The notes beneath the pieces were generated by a model. It had not been told where the DNA came from. It saw nothing but the letters and a program-made list of their open reading frames with translations, and searched no databases. A program made the position numbers and the translations under genes. A DNA stretch of 64,000 nt, taken from the NCBI RefSeq assembly GCF_002017865.1, contig NZ_MTJN01000002.1, forward strand, positions 310,001 to 374,000. The letters are read 5' to 3'. Below, in pieces: positions 9,598 to 19,092 of this stretch; position 1 is the stretch's first letter; each line of letters opens with the position of its first letter. The DNA comes from Rhodoferax fermentans (GTDB lineage: Bacteria; Pseudomonadota; Gammaproteobacteria; Burkholderiales; Burkholderiaceae_C).

Positions 9598-10563
9598 TCA
9601 CAGATCCAGCACCAGCCGCGCCGTCTTGGCGCGGGAGCAGCAGGGCAAAAACTGGTCGTTGGCGGCCTGTTCTTCGGGGGTCAGGTAGTTGTCTTTGTGC
9701 TCGGGCACACCCTGCAAAACCCGGGTCAGGCAGGTGCCGCAGACGCCCTGCTCGCAGGCAAACTCGATCTCCACCCCCGCAGCAGATAAGGCCTGCAGCA
9801 CCGTCTGACCACCTGCCACGGGGATCACTTTGCCGCTGCTGGCCAGTTGCACTTCAAAGCTGGCCTCATCCAAGCTGTGTTGCACCTCGGCGGCAAAAAA
9901 CTCGTAGTGCAGCTGTGCCTCGGGCCAGCCGTTGGCGCGGGCCTTGCCCAGCACCGCGTCCATGAAGCCTTTGGGGCCACAAACATACAGGTGCAAGCCC
10001 GGTGTGGGGGCTGACAGCAGCACCGTCAGGTCCAGCTGCTGTGCGGGTACGGCGTCGTCAAAATGGAACTGGACACGCTGGGCAAAGGCCGACGCTGCGA
10101 TGTGCTGGACAAAGGCGGTACGTTCCCGTGAACGGCTGCAGTAATGCAGCTCAAAGTCAGCCCCGCTTTTGGCCAGTTGCTCAGCCATGCACAGAATGGG
10201 CGTGATGCCAATGCCACCGGCCAGCAGCAGATGGCGTTGGGCATCGTGCTGCAAGGCAAAGTGGTTTTTGGGTGGACTGATCTGCAAGGTTTGCCCAGCG
10301 TTCACCAGGTTGTGCACGGCCACCGAGCCACCGCGTGATGCCGGGTCGCGCAGCACACCAATCACATAACGATGCTGCTCCTGCGGGTCGTTGCACAACG
10401 AATACGAGCGGGTCAAGCCGCCGGGCAAATGCACATCGATGTGGGCGCCGGCCGAAAACGCGGGCAGGCTCTGCCCCGGCAAGGCGTGCAACTCCAGCGC
10501 ACAGATGTCCTGCGCCTCGGTCCATTTGCGTGCCACCTGCACAGAAAGTGTCGAACTTGTCAT
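9598..10563 (-). CDS. vanB: vanillate O-demethylase oxidoreductase subunit
   Basis: Reductase of 321 residues that passes electrons from NAD(P)H to VanA. An FMN/FAD barrel comes first (HLPGGLTRSYSLCNDP near 50). An NAD-binding domain (LLAGGIGITPILCMAEQLA near 115, YVCGPKGFMDAVL near 200) follows, then a C-terminal plant-type [2Fe-2S] domain with CEQGVCGTC and a fourth Cys in FLPCCSRA. This domain order is typical of class IA dioxygenase reductases. It lies 19 bases downstream of vanA in one operon. Its stop is 27 bases from the hairpin shared with the hemerythrin-like gene. Confidence 0.96.
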   Translation of the reverse strand: MTSSTLSVQVARKWTEAQDICALELHALPGQSLPAFSAGAHIDVHLPGGLTRSYSLCNDPQEQHRYVIGVLRDPASRGGSVAVHNLVNAGQTLQISPPKNHFALQHDAQRHLLLAGGIGITPILCMAEQLAKSGADFELHYCSRSRERTAFVQHIAASAFAQRVQFHFDDAVPAQQLDLTVLLSAPTPGLHLYVCGPKGFMDAVLGKARANGWPEAQLHYEFFAAEVQHSLDEASFEVQLASSGKVIPVAGGQTVLQALSAAGVEIEFACEQGVCGTCLTRVLQGVPEHKDNYLTPEEQAANDQFLPCCSRAKTARLVLDL

Positions 10564-10582
10564 GTTGCTATGAGAAAAATAG

Positions 10583-11635
10583 TCAAGCAGCCAACACCGA
10601 CGAGGGCTGTGCGGCTTCCTGGGCGATCAAGCGGTCCAGCACACGGCGCGACTGCACACCACCGGCGTCGATGTTGAGCATCAACAGGGCGCGCTCAGGG
10701 TGCGCCAGCAGGTTCTTTTGCTGGCGCTCCAGCATCTCCAGGTCTTCGGCAAAAATTTTGCCTTGGCCGTCGCGGATGGTGGCGGTGAGCGCCCGGTCTT
10801 CGGGTTTGAACTTGCGCGCCATGCCCCAGAAATAATGGATCGAGGTCTCGGTCTCGGGCGTGATGAAGTCCACCACCACGCTGTAGGCCTTTTTGTCGTT
10901 GGGCGCGTCGTAACCACCATGGCCCTGGTGCGCCACACCCACTTCAATCATCACATGGCTCGGCGGGGTGAAGCGGCAAATCTGCCAACGGTCCACCGGC
11001 ACATCGTCGGCCAGGTTGTTGGCGCGCAGCCCCATTTTCCAGAACGGCGGCGGCTGGATGCCGCTCATGAAACGGCTGGTGACCACCATGTCGCCCTCGG
11101 TGGTGGTTTTACAGGGGGTTTCATCGATTTCTTTCTGGCCGATGCTGGTGGCGTGCACATAGGTCTCGTGCGTCAGGTCCATCAGGTTGTCGATCATCAG
11201 GCGGTAGTCGCAGGCGATGTGGTAGAGACCACCGCCGTAGGCCCACTCGGGGTTGTCATACCAGTCCATGTGCGGGATCTTGGCCTCATCAGCTTGCGCC
11301 GGGTCACCCGGCCAGACCCAGATGAAGCCGTAACGCTCCACCACCGGGTAACTTTTGATCGCCGGAAAACCGCGCACACGCTGGCCCGGCATGGCAATGG
11401 TTTTGCCCTGACAGCCCATTTCCAGGCCGTGGTAACCACAGACCAATTTGCCCTCAGACACATAACCGAGCGACAGCGGCGCCCCCCTGTGGGGGCAGAA
11501 GTCTTCCACCGCGGCCACCTTGTTGGCCTCGCCACGGTAGAAGGCGATGGCTTCGCCGCAGATGGTGCGGCCCAAGGGTTTGTCGTCGATCTCGTTGGGG
11601 GTGGCAGCAACATACCAGGTATTTTTCAAAAACAT
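10583..11635 (-). CDS. vanA: vanillate O-demethylase oxygenase subunit
   Basis: Rieske non-heme iron oxygenase of 350 residues that removes the methyl of vanillate to give protocatechuate and formaldehyde. The N-terminal Rieske site CPHRGAPLSLGY then CGYHGLE binds the [2Fe-2S] cluster. The C-terminal domain carries the mononuclear iron region NLMDLTHETYVHATSIG. The start NTWYVAATPNEID is typical of VanA and follows GAGGT. A longer frame from 11707 exists but would add an unrelated tail. It is first in the operon with vanB. Confidence 0.97.
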   Translation of the reverse strand: MFLKNTWYVAATPNEIDDKPLGRTICGEAIAFYRGEANKVAAVEDFCPHRGAPLSLGYVSEGKLVCGYHGLEMGCQGKTIAMPGQRVRGFPAIKSYPVVERYGFIWVWPGDPAQADEAKIPHMDWYDNPEWAYGGGLYHIACDYRLMIDNLMDLTHETYVHATSIGQKEIDETPCKTTTEGDMVVTSRFMSGIQPPPFWKMGLRANNLADDVPVDRWQICRFTPPSHVMIEVGVAHQGHGGYDAPNDKKAYSVVVDFITPETETSIHYFWGMARKFKPEDRALTATIRDGQGKIFAEDLEMLERQQKNLLAHPERALLMLNIDAGGVQSRRVLDRLIAQEAAQPSSVLAA

Positions 11636-11720
11636 AGTGACCTCTTCAGGGTTGACAAGTGGGGTGCTAAACAGATTGACGCGCCAATTCTGTATACAAG
11701 AACCCACTAAAACAAGCCTA

Positions 11721-11742
11721 TTTACCCTTGTTAAAGGGTAAA
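11721..11742. promoter_or_regulatory. perfect inverted repeat upstream of vanA
   Basis: TTTACCCTT, four bases GTTA, AAGGGTAAA: a perfect nine-base dyad about 86 bases upstream of the vanA start. Its size suits a GntR or MarR dimer. No candidate regulator gene is adjacent; the GntR gene at 2983 is the nearest one. No good -35/-10 pair could be assigned with confidence. Confidence 0.5.
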
Positions 11743-11941
11743 TCCTAGGTTTATGTATCCAATAGTAGATATAACAGGATGTTGAATCTGCCCCTCATCA
11801 GCCTGACACCGGTCGACAAAAAACCGCCGTGTGGGATGTGCGCGCCCCGGGTCAACGGCACGCTCAGCAAGATGTTTTGAGGCGTGTTGCTGGGCCAACG
11901 ATCACACATGGGTGTTATACCAGTCTGGCCAGGGGTTTTAA
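11743..11941. other. intergenic stretch without recognised gene
   Basis: This is most of the 366-base spacer between vanA and the hydrolase. It is AT-richer near the vanA side (CCTAGGTTTATGTATCC) and GC-rich later. Open frames here are short and show no family motif. I see no tRNA or hairpin. Confidence 0.5.
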
Positions 11942-11995
11942 GGAAAATTGGCCTCTAGCCCTTATTCAACAAGGGCAAGTAGCTCTTATTATTGA
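11942..11995 (+). repeat. short palindromic repeat, copy 3 (close to consensus)
   Basis: One of the clearest copies: AAAATTGGCCTCTAGCCCTT, then ATTCAAC, then AAGGGCAAGTAGCTCTTATT. The AGCTC flank is on the right. It abuts the 3' end of the hydrolase gene at 12002. Confidence 0.9.
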
Positions 11996-12001
11996 AGCAA
12001 T

Positions 12002-12712
12002 TTACCGCTGTAACCAGCGCACCATCGCCGCCGTGACGGCCTCGGGTTGTTCCACCGTGCTCATATGGCCGCTGTGGTTTACCAGCGCCAGCTCAGCGCC
12101 GCGGATGGCGCGGGCGATGCTGGCGTGTTGGTCTGGCGGGCTCCACAGGTCTTGTTCACCAGTCAGCACCAGGGTTGGGCCGCTGATGGTGGGTAACACC
12201 ACGGCGGCATCCGGGCGGGCCAGCAGCGCGTGGATCTGTGCGGCAAAACGCTCCGGGTTGCTGCGCTCCAACATGTCCAGAATCGACTCAAACAGCGGCG
12301 TGCCGTGCACGTCCGGGTGCACCATGTTGGGTAACCATTGGCGCCCCATGACCCGCATGCCCTGCTCTTTGGCCAGTGCCACCAGGGCCAGTCGGCCAGC
12401 TTTTTCCTTGATACCGGGCTCCCCCTCGGCCAGAGGGTGGGTGCCGGTATCGAGCAAGGCCAGATGTGACACACGCTGCGGCGCCAGGCGCAGCACCTCC
12501 AGCGCCACGCGCCCGCCCATCGAATGGCCAGCCAGCGCAAACACCCCGGGGGGTGCGGTCTCAAGCACCTGGCGGGCCATGTCGGCCAAGGTGTTGCGCA
12601 GGCCGTAGTCCATCACGATGCAGTCATGGGTGGCCGACAAGGCGGGCAGTTGTGGCGCCCAGACGGCGTCATCACACATCAGCCCAGGGCACAGGATCAA
12701 AACGGGTTTCAT
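12002..12712 (-). CDS. alpha/beta hydrolase
   Basis: An alpha/beta-hydrolase-fold protein of 236 residues. The nucleophile elbow is AGHSMGGRVALEVL (Ser near 82). The acid probably lies in TGEQDLWSPPDQH and the catalytic His in NHSGHMSTVEQPEAV. The start KPVLILCPGLMCDDAVW resembles small esterases and enol-lactonase relatives. Its position upstream of vanAB on the same strand suggests, but does not show, a role in aromatic ester or lactone cleavage. Substrate unknown. Confidence 0.88.
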   Translation of the reverse strand: MKPVLILCPGLMCDDAVWAPQLPALSATHDCIVMDYGLRNTLADMARQVLETAPPGVFALAGHSMGGRVALEVLRLAPQRVSHLALLDTGTHPLAEGEPGIKEKAGRLALVALAKEQGMRVMGRQWLPNMVHPDVHGTPLFESILDMLERSNPERFAAQIHALLARPDAAVVLPTISGPTLVLTGEQDLWSPPDQHASIARAIRGAELALVNHSGHMSTVEQPEAVTAAMVRWLQR

Positions 12713-12894
12713 CTCAGGTCACTCCAGTCAATCGCAGGGGCCAACACAGCAGGCACAAGCACCAGGACACTGCAATAAGCTTGCCAATATCCCGTCCCGA
12801 ATCAGGTCGGATCTGGTGCACAGTGTGGTCTGACCGACATCCCGGCGCTTGCACCTCAGATCATCGCAGCCTGGTATGACAACTGGCTGTCAGA

Positions 12895-15288
12895 TCACTC
12901 GACCCGTGTCACCGACGCCGGTTTGAAGCCCAGGTCCGCCAGCTTGCCCTTGCGCGCCCGAGCGGCCCGGGCATTGTTGAGGCTGCGGATTTCCAGGGTT
13001 TCATCACGCACCTTGCCACCGCGACCGATGCCGTCGATGCGCACACTGCGGTTGTAGGCACAGGCACCAGCCAGCGTGTCCTTGTCTTCCAGGTCGATCA
13101 ACATCAGGCCGCGTCCACCGTTGGCCAAGGTTTTGAGTTCGCTGATCTCAAAAGTCAGAATCCGCCCGCCCACCGAGGCGCAGGCCACATGGGTGGCCGC
13201 TGGCCACGGCGCTGAACCCGCCTCACAGGCCACCACCGAAGGCGCGCACAGCACCTCTCCATCGTTGACCGTGACAAAGGCCTTGCCCGCCTTGAACTTG
13301 CTGACCATGTTCTCCACCGAGGCCAGGAACCCATACGCTGCAGAACTGGAGAGCAGCAGCGTGGCACCCATCGGCCCGGCAAAGTAATACAGCAGCTGGG
13401 TGCCCGCCTCCAGTTCAATCAGGCTGGTGATTGGCTGGCCGTCACCCCGACCACCCGGCAGCAGCGACACCGGCACCGAATACACGCGGCCATTGCTGCC
13501 AAAGGCCAGCAAGGTGTCCACCGTGCGGCATTCAAAGGTGCCGTACAAGGCGTCACCGGCCTTGAAGGTGTATTCCGGCTGCGCGGCACCGGCCGTTGCC
13601 GCGCCAGCGGTACGTTCCTTGGCCCAGCCTTTTTGCGCACGCACCCAACCTTTTTGGCTGACCACCACCGTCACCGGCTCATCCACCACCTTGACTTCGA
13701 GCACGACTTTTTTCTCGGCCTGGATCAGGGTGCGGCGCGGGTCGGCAAAGGTTTTGGCATCTGCCTCGATTTCCTTGACCATCAGACGGCGCAACACGGT
13801 CGGGCTGCCCAGCAACTCTTCAAGCTTTTGCTGCTCACCGCGCAGACCTGCCAATTCCTGCTCGATCTTGATCGCTTCCAGCCGGGCCAATTGGCGCAAG
13901 CGGATCTCCAAGATGTCTTCGGCTTGGGCGGAGGACAGTCGGAAGCGCTCGATCAGCGCGGCTTTCGGCTCGTCACTCTGACGGATGATCGCAATCACCT
14001 CGTCGATGTTGAGCAGCACCAGCGCCCTGCCCTCCAGGATGTGGATGCGCTCCAGCACCTTGTTCAAGCGGTGTTGTGAACGCCGCTCAATGGTGGTCTG
14101 GCGGAACGCGATCCACTCGGTGAACATCTGGCGCAGCGACTTCTGTGTGGGTCGGCCATCCAGACCAATCATGGTCAAGTTGATCGGGCTGGTGGTCTCC
14201 AGGCTGGTGTGCGCCAGCAAGGTGTTGATCAACTCTTGCTGACCGATGCGGCTGGTTTTGGGTTCACATACCAGGCGCACGGCGGCGTCTTTGCTGGACT
14301 CGTCGCGCACACCGTCGAGCACCGAGAGCAGCGTGGCCTTGAGCTGGTTTTGCTCCAGCGTGAGCGCTTTTTTGCCAGCCTTGACCTTGGGGTTGCTCAG
14401 GTCCTCAATCTCTTCCAACACACGCTGGGTGCTGACACCGGGCGGCAACTCGGTCACCACCAGTTGCCACTGCCCCCGCGCCAGGTCCTCGATCTTCCAG
14501 CGTGCGCGGCATTTGAGCGAACCGCGACCGGTGCGGTAGGCCTCGGCAATTTCACCGGCGCTACTGATGATCTGGCCTCCACCGGGGTAATCCGGGCCGG
14601 GCAGCAGGGTGAACAACTCGTCGTCAGTCAGCTCGGGGGTCTTGACCAGCGCCACACAGGCCTGCGCCACTTCACCTAAGTTGTGGCTCGGGATTTCGGT
14701 GGCCAGGCCGACCGCAATACCGCTGGCGCCATTGAGCAGTGCAAACGGCAGGCGTGCGGGTAGCTGGCGTGGCTCTTCGGTGGAACCGTCGTAATTGGGT
14801 GTGAAGTCGACCGTGCCTTCGTCGATTTCGTCGAGCAGCAGGCTGGTGATTTTGGCCAGGCGCGCTTCGGTGTACCGCATGGCGGCAGCGCCGTCGCCGT
14901 CTCTGGAGCCAAAGTTGCCCTGGCCGTCGATCAGCGGGTAACGCTGTGAAAAGTCTTGCGCCATACGCACCAGTGCGTCATAGGCCGCACTGTCGCCGTG
15001 CGGGTGGTAACGGCCCAGCACATCACCGACCACACGCGCACACTTGACCGGCTTGGCGCCGGTGTTGCCATTGGCGCCGCCAAAACCCAGTCCCATGCGC
15101 GACATCGCGTACAAGATGCGACGCTGCACCGGCTTTTGGCCATCACACACATCGGGCAAGGCACGGCCCTTCACCACACTGAGCGCGTACTCCAGGTAAG
15201 CGCGCTGGGCATAACTGGCCAGGCTGGGGGTGTCGTCCGGCTCGGGCTGGATCGGCTGCGGTGGGTTGATCTGAAGGATGTCGGTCAT
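12895..15288 (-). CDS. parC: DNA topoisomerase IV subunit A
   Basis: A subunit of 797 residues that cleaves and rejoins DNA during chromosome decatenation. The winged-helix block [20 protein letters not shown] and the catalytic Tyr near 139 in [12 protein letters not shown] are present. A coiled tower and a C-terminal beta-pinwheel with repeated GRG/GKV-type turns ([19 protein letters not shown]) follow. It is somewhat longer than Escherichia coli ParC (752) because of the N-terminal lead and the C-domain. Missing the strict GyrA box and adjacent to parE, it is ParC rather than GyrA. It is separated from parE by an unusual 486-base spacer. Confidence 0.96.
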   Translation of the reverse strand: MTDILQINPPQPIQPEPDDTPSLASYAQRAYLEYALSVVKGRALPDVCDGQKPVQRRILYAMSRMGLGFGGANGNTGAKPVKCARVVGDVLGRYHPHGDSAAYDALVRMAQDFSQRYPLIDGQGNFGSRDGDGAAAMRYTEARLAKITSLLLDEIDEGTVDFTPNYDGSTEEPRQLPARLPFALLNGASGIAVGLATEIPSHNLGEVAQACVALVKTPELTDDELFTLLPGPDYPGGGQIISSAGEIAEAYRTGRGSLKCRARWKIEDLARGQWQLVVTELPPGVSTQRVLEEIEDLSNPKVKAGKKALTLEQNQLKATLLSVLDGVRDESSKDAAVRLVCEPKTSRIGQQELINTLLAHTSLETTSPINLTMIGLDGRPTQKSLRQMFTEWIAFRQTTIERRSQHRLNKVLERIHILEGRALVLLNIDEVIAIIRQSDEPKAALIERFRLSSAQAEDILEIRLRQLARLEAIKIEQELAGLRGEQQKLEELLGSPTVLRRLMVKEIEADAKTFADPRRTLIQAEKKVVLEVKVVDEPVTVVVSQKGWVRAQKGWAKERTAGAATAGAAQPEYTFKAGDALYGTFECRTVDTLLAFGSNGRVYSVPVSLLPGGRGDGQPITSLIELEAGTQLLYYFAGPMGATLLLSSSAAYGFLASVENMVSKFKAGKAFVTVNDGEVLCAPSVVACEAGSAPWPAATHVACASVGGRILTFEISELKTLANGGRGLMLIDLEDKDTLAGACAYNRSVRIDGIGRGGKVRDETLEIRSLNNARAARARKGKLADLGFKPASVTRVE

Positions 15289-15315
15289 GGGAAACTCTTG
15301 TGATCTGCTCTGACT

Positions 15316-15358
15316 GTTGTAGCTTCTAGCCCTTTATTTATAAGGGCTGGCTGTATGT
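15316..15358 (-). repeat. short palindromic repeat, copy 4
   Basis: GTTGTAGCTTCTAGCCC, TTTATTTA, TAAGGGCTGGCTG. The AGCT flank is on the left, so it is in minus orientation. It lies just upstream of parC and forms the left border of the parC-parE spacer. Confidence 0.85.
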
Positions 15359-15444
15359 TATTTCGCGCTTTCATAGCTCTGGCTGCTGATTTTCAGAAGC
15401 GGCTGTTGGTCTTCCACGTTTGTGTCTTGTATCCGCGTAGCGGA

Positions 15445-15500
15445 GGCATTGGGCGACTTCCTCATACTGGAGTACCAGAAATCGTCAGCCGCCCAATGCC
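15445..15500 (+). repeat. hairpin element A with conserved loop (parC-parE spacer)
   Basis: GGCATTGGGCG (15445-15455) pairs perfectly with CGCCCAATGCC (15490-15500). The 34-base loop contains CATACTGG, AGTA, CCAGAAATCGTCA, with an inner CTGG/CCAG stem. A separate small hairpin TCCGC-GTA-GCGGA precedes it at 15432-15444. The loop reappears in reverse orientation in element B. Confidence 0.85.
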
Positions 15501-15620
15501 CCCACTTCGCTGGCACTGGTGGTGTGAAAGCCGGGATACCGCTAACACCGTCATTGGCTTGAAAGTTGTAAGGCATCGGTCTTCAAATCTCAATCTCCGT
15601 TATCGAAAGGTCCGCGTGGT
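15501..15620. other. unique 120-base centre between elements A and B
   Basis: Lies between the two inverted elements. No open frame with family features and no promoter could be assigned. It contains only weak dyads such as CCA-CTTCGC-TGG near 15503. Confidence 0.4.
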
Positions 15621-15682
15621 GGCCGTTTGGGGCGGTTGACGATTTCTGGTACCCCAGTATGAGGAGACCGCCCCAAGCGGCC
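15621..15682 (-). repeat. hairpin element B with conserved loop (parC-parE spacer)
   Basis: GGCCGTTTGGGGCGGT (15621-15636) pairs with ACCGCCCCAAGCGGCC (15667-15682) with one wobble. The loop, read on the minus strand, matches 26 of 27 bases of the loop of element A at 15461-15487. The stems of A and B differ in sequence yet both pair, which argues for selection on structure. Confidence 0.85.
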
Positions 15683-15717
15683 AACGCGCAGCGCGTATCA
15701 CAGGTGCCAATGAATTT

Positions 15718-15770
15718 ATACGAAATTGGCCTACAGCCCTTATATATAAAGCGCAAATAGCTATCAAAAA
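15718..15770 (+). repeat. short palindromic repeat, copy 5
   Basis: ACGAAATTGGCCTACAGCCC, TTATATATAA, AGCGCAAATAGCTATCAAAA. Plus orientation, ending five bases before the parE stop codon. It is the right border of the parC-parE spacer, inverted relative to copy 4. Confidence 0.88.
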
Positions 15771-15774
15771 ATGA

Positions 15775-17745
15775 CTAAATATCCAGGTCCACCGAATCAC
15801 CGTGCAACTCCATCAGGTCGCGCCGGGCACCGGCTTCACCTTTGCCCATGAGTTTGGTCATCAGCTCGGCGGTCTGTGTGGTGTCTAAACCGCCCAGCCC
15901 CACCTGCAGCAGGCGACGGGTGTCGGGGTTGAGCGTGGTGTCCCACAACTGTTCGGCATTCATCTCGCCCAGGCCTTTGAAGCGGCTGATGGTCCAGGCG
16001 CCTTCACGCACACCTTCCTTGCGCAACTTGTCCAGGATCACCGTCAACTCACCGTCGTCCAGCGCATAGGCTTTGGACGCGGGTTTTTTGCCACGCGCTG
16101 GTGCATCAACCCGGAACAAGGGCGGGCGCGCCACATAAATATGACCGGCATCCACCAGCTTAGGGAAGTGTTTAAAAAACAGCGTGAGCAGCAGCACCTG
16201 GATGTGTGAGCCGTCCACGTCCGCATCACTCAGGATACAAATCTTGCCGTAACGCAGGCCGCTCAGGTCGGGCGAGTCGTCCGGGCCGTGGGGGTCCACG
16301 CCAATCGCCACCGCGATGTCGTGGATTTCGTTGTTGGCAAACAGGCGGTCACGTTCGACCTCCCAGGTGTTGAGCACCTTGCCACGCAGCGGCAACACCG
16401 CCTGGCTTTCCTTGTTGCGGCCCATCTTGGCGCTGCCGCCGGCCGAATCACCTTCGACCAGGAACATTTCGTTCTCAAGGATGTCACGGCTTTCGCAGTC
16501 GGTCAGTTTGCCGGGCAACACCGCCACGCCGGAACCCTTGCGTTTTTCGACTTTCTGGCTGGCCTTCTGGCGGCTTTGCGCGGCCTTGATCGCCAGTTCG
16601 GCCAGCTTCTTGCCGTGTTCCACGTTCTGGTTGAGCCAAAGCTCAAGCGCTGGCCGCACAAAACTTGACACCAGCCGCACCGCATCGCGCGAGTTCAGGC
16701 GCTCCTTGATCTGGCCCTGGAACTGCGGGTCCAGCACCTTGGTCGAGAGCACATAACTGGCGCGTGCAAACACGTCGTCGGGCAGCAGCTTGACGCCCTT
16801 GGGCAGCAGCGAATGCAATTCGACAAAACTCTTGACCGCTGTGAACAGGCCGTCACGCAGGCCGGACTCGTGGGTGCCACCGGCCGTGGTCGGGATCAGG
16901 TTGACATAACTCTCACGCACCGGCTGGCCGTCTTCGGTGAAAGCCACACACCAGGCCGCACCTTCACCGTCGGCAAAACTGTCGTTCTGCGCGTCGGCAA
17001 AACCGGCGCCTTCAAACAGCGGGATCACCGGCTCGGCCGTCAGAGTCTGGGTCACATAGTCACGCAGACCGCCTTTGAACAGCCAGGTCTGGGTTTCCTT
17101 GGTTTTTTCTTGCGTCAGGCTCACCGTGACACCGGGCATCAACACCGCCTTGCTGCGCAACAGATGTTCCAGATGCGCCATTGGCAAGCTCATCGATTCA
17201 AAATACTTGGCATCGGGCCAGACCCGCACCGAGGTGCCGCTGCGGCGTTCGCCGTCACCAGCTGGTCGCACGCTCAAAGGTTCCACCACATCACCGCCCG
17301 AGAACACCAACCGTGCCACCTGGCTCTCGCGGTAGGTGGTGGCCTCCAGTCGGCTGCTCAAGGCATTGGTCACGCTGACACCCACGCCGTGTAGCCCGCC
17401 CGAGAAGCTGTAGGCGCCGCCGCTGCCTTTGTCGAACTTGCCGCCAGCGTGCAACTGGGTGAACACGAGTTCAATCACCGGCGCGTTTTCGGTCGGATGC
17501 AAGCCAAACGGGATGCCGCGGCCGTCGTCCTCGATGCTGACCGAGCCGTCACTGTGCACCGTGACCTTGATTTTTTTGCCATGCCCGGCCAGCGCCTCGT
17601 CGGCCGCGTTGTCCAGCACCTCCTGGATGATGTGCAAGGGGTTGTCGGTGCGGGTGTACATGCCCGGGCGCTGTTTGACGGGCTCGAGCCCCTTCAAAAC
17701 GCGGATCGAACCTTCAGAGTATTCAGAGTTGGGTTTGGTTGCCAT
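15775..17745 (-). CDS. parE: DNA topoisomerase IV subunit B
   Basis: ATPase subunit of topoisomerase IV, 656 residues. The GHKL ATPase domain has EVLDNAADEALAGHG and DDGRGIPFGLHP near 45-80 and GLHGVGVSVTNALS near 120. The TOPRIM domain has VEGDSAGGSAK and DADVDGSHIQVLLL. The C-terminus ISRFKGLGEMNAEQLWDTT is the family tail. The length suits ParE, and it lacks the extra insert of proteobacterial GyrB. It is transcribed toward parC on the same strand. Confidence 0.97.
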   Translation of the reverse strand: MATKPNSEYSEGSIRVLKGLEPVKQRPGMYTRTDNPLHIIQEVLDNAADEALAGHGKKIKVTVHSDGSVSIEDDGRGIPFGLHPTENAPVIELVFTQLHAGGKFDKGSGGAYSFSGGLHGVGVSVTNALSSRLEATTYRESQVARLVFSGGDVVEPLSVRPAGDGERRSGTSVRVWPDAKYFESMSLPMAHLEHLLRSKAVLMPGVTVSLTQEKTKETQTWLFKGGLRDYVTQTLTAEPVIPLFEGAGFADAQNDSFADGEGAAWCVAFTEDGQPVRESYVNLIPTTAGGTHESGLRDGLFTAVKSFVELHSLLPKGVKLLPDDVFARASYVLSTKVLDPQFQGQIKERLNSRDAVRLVSSFVRPALELWLNQNVEHGKKLAELAIKAAQSRQKASQKVEKRKGSGVAVLPGKLTDCESRDILENEMFLVEGDSAGGSAKMGRNKESQAVLPLRGKVLNTWEVERDRLFANNEIHDIAVAIGVDPHGPDDSPDLSGLRYGKICILSDADVDGSHIQVLLLTLFFKHFPKLVDAGHIYVARPPLFRVDAPARGKKPASKAYALDDGELTVILDKLRKEGVREGAWTISRFKGLGEMNAEQLWDTTLNPDTRRLLQVGLGGLDTTQTAELMTKLMGKGEAGARRDLMELHGDSVDLDI

Positions 17746-17867
17746 AAGCCGTGATTGTAGTCATGGACCAATAATCCACTGGATACAAAAACAGGTGTTT
17801 GAACCGTGCTGACCATGCCGTTGACCCGAAAGCGGCGAAATACATGCCGATTGGCTATATTCCAGCG

Positions 17868-19088
17868 ATGTCTGAACACCCGCCCAAACTCTCCCTCACC
17901 CAGATTCTGATCTGTGGTGCCGCCATCGTGACCGTCTCGATGGGTATCCGCCACGGTTTTGGCCTGTGGTTACAGCCGATTACACAAGCGCAGAGCTGGA
18001 GCCGTGAAACCTTCGCATTTGCGCTGGCGATCCAAAATCTGGTGTGGGGGGTGGCCGGTATTTTTGCTGGCATGCTGGCCGACCGCTTTGGCGCTCTTCG
18101 GGTGATTGTCACGGGGGCCATCCTGTACGCATTGGGCCTGCTGGGCATGGCTTATGCCACGTCGCCGCTGGTCTTTTCCCTGACCACCGGGGTGCTGATC
18201 GGCATGGCGCAGGCTGGTACCACCTATGCCGTGGTGTACGGCGTGATTGGCCGCAACGTGCCTGCAGACAAACGCTCCTGGGCCATGGGCATTGCGGCCG
18301 CGGCCGGGTCATTTGGCCAGTTTCTGATGGTGCCAACCGAAGGTTTCCTGATTAACAGCCTGGGCTGGCAAAACGCCCTGGTGACCTTGGCGTTGGCCGC
18401 GCTGGTGCTGTTGCCGCTAGCCTGGGGCCTGCGCGAGCCTGGGGTGAGGGGTGGCGCTGGGCATTTCCGTGAACAGTCGATCCTGCAGGCGCTGCGCGAG
18501 GCTTTGCACTACCGCAGCTTCCAGTTGCTCATGGCTGGTTATTTTGTCTGCGGGTTTCAGGTGGTGTTTATCGGGGTGCACATGCCAAGCTACCTCAAGG
18601 ACCATGGCCTGCCGCCCCAGGTGGCCAGTTATGCGCTGGCGCTGATCGGCCTGTTCAATGTGTTTGGCACCTACGCCGCCGGTGTGCTGGGCCAACGCCT
18701 GCAGAAAAAACACATCCTGGCCTTCATTTACCTGGCGCGTGCGCTGGTGATTAGCGTGTTTTTGCTGGCACCGCTGACACCGCTGAGCGTCTACGTCTTT
18801 TCAGCGGTGATGGGCCTGCTGTGGTTGTCCACGGTGCCGCCAACCAATGCGGCGGTGGCCCAGATTTTTGGGGTGGCGCATCTGTCGATGCTGGGTGGTT
18901 TTGTGTTTTTCAGCCACCAGATCGGATCGTTTCTGGGTGTCTGGCTCGGTGGCTGGTTATACGACCGCACCGGCAGTTATGACATCGTCTGGTATATCGC
19001 CATCGCACTGGGGGTGCTGGCCGCCCTCGTGAACCTGCCGGTCAAGGAGACGGCGATTGTGCGCAGCCCCGCACCACAAGCCGCCTGA
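17868..19088 (+). CDS. MFS transporter, YcxA/monocarboxylate-like
   Basis: A 12-helix major facilitator protein of 406 residues. RHGFGLWLQPITQAQSWSRE in the first loop and GIFAGMLADRFGALRVI after the second helix (motif A) resemble the YcxA/OFA-like monocarboxylate group. The ATG at 17868 (MSEHPPKLSLTQI) places the first helix correctly; upstream ATGs at 17799 and 17844 add a hydrophilic tail and are less likely. It is divergent from parE. Substrate unknown, perhaps an organic acid. Confidence 0.85.
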   Translation: MSEHPPKLSLTQILICGAAIVTVSMGIRHGFGLWLQPITQAQSWSRETFAFALAIQNLVWGVAGIFAGMLADRFGALRVIVTGAILYALGLLGMAYATSPLVFSLTTGVLIGMAQAGTTYAVVYGVIGRNVPADKRSWAMGIAAAAGSFGQFLMVPTEGFLINSLGWQNALVTLALAALVLLPLAWGLREPGVRGGAGHFREQSILQALREALHYRSFQLLMAGYFVCGFQVVFIGVHMPSYLKDHGLPPQVASYALALIGLFNVFGTYAAGVLGQRLQKKHILAFIYLARALVISVFLLAPLTPLSVYVFSAVMGLLWLSTVPPTNAAVAQIFGVAHLSMLGGFVFFSHQIGSFLGVWLGGWLYDRTGSYDIVWYIAIALGVLAALVNLPVKETAIVRSPAPQAA

Positions 19089-19092
19089 GCGC

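Noticed and set aside
12750..12894. Protein-like plus-strand stretch (TDIPALAPQIIAAWYDNWLS) before the parC end
   Set aside because: Only about 35 codons between stops, no start codon or ribosome site and no recognised family; probably chance.
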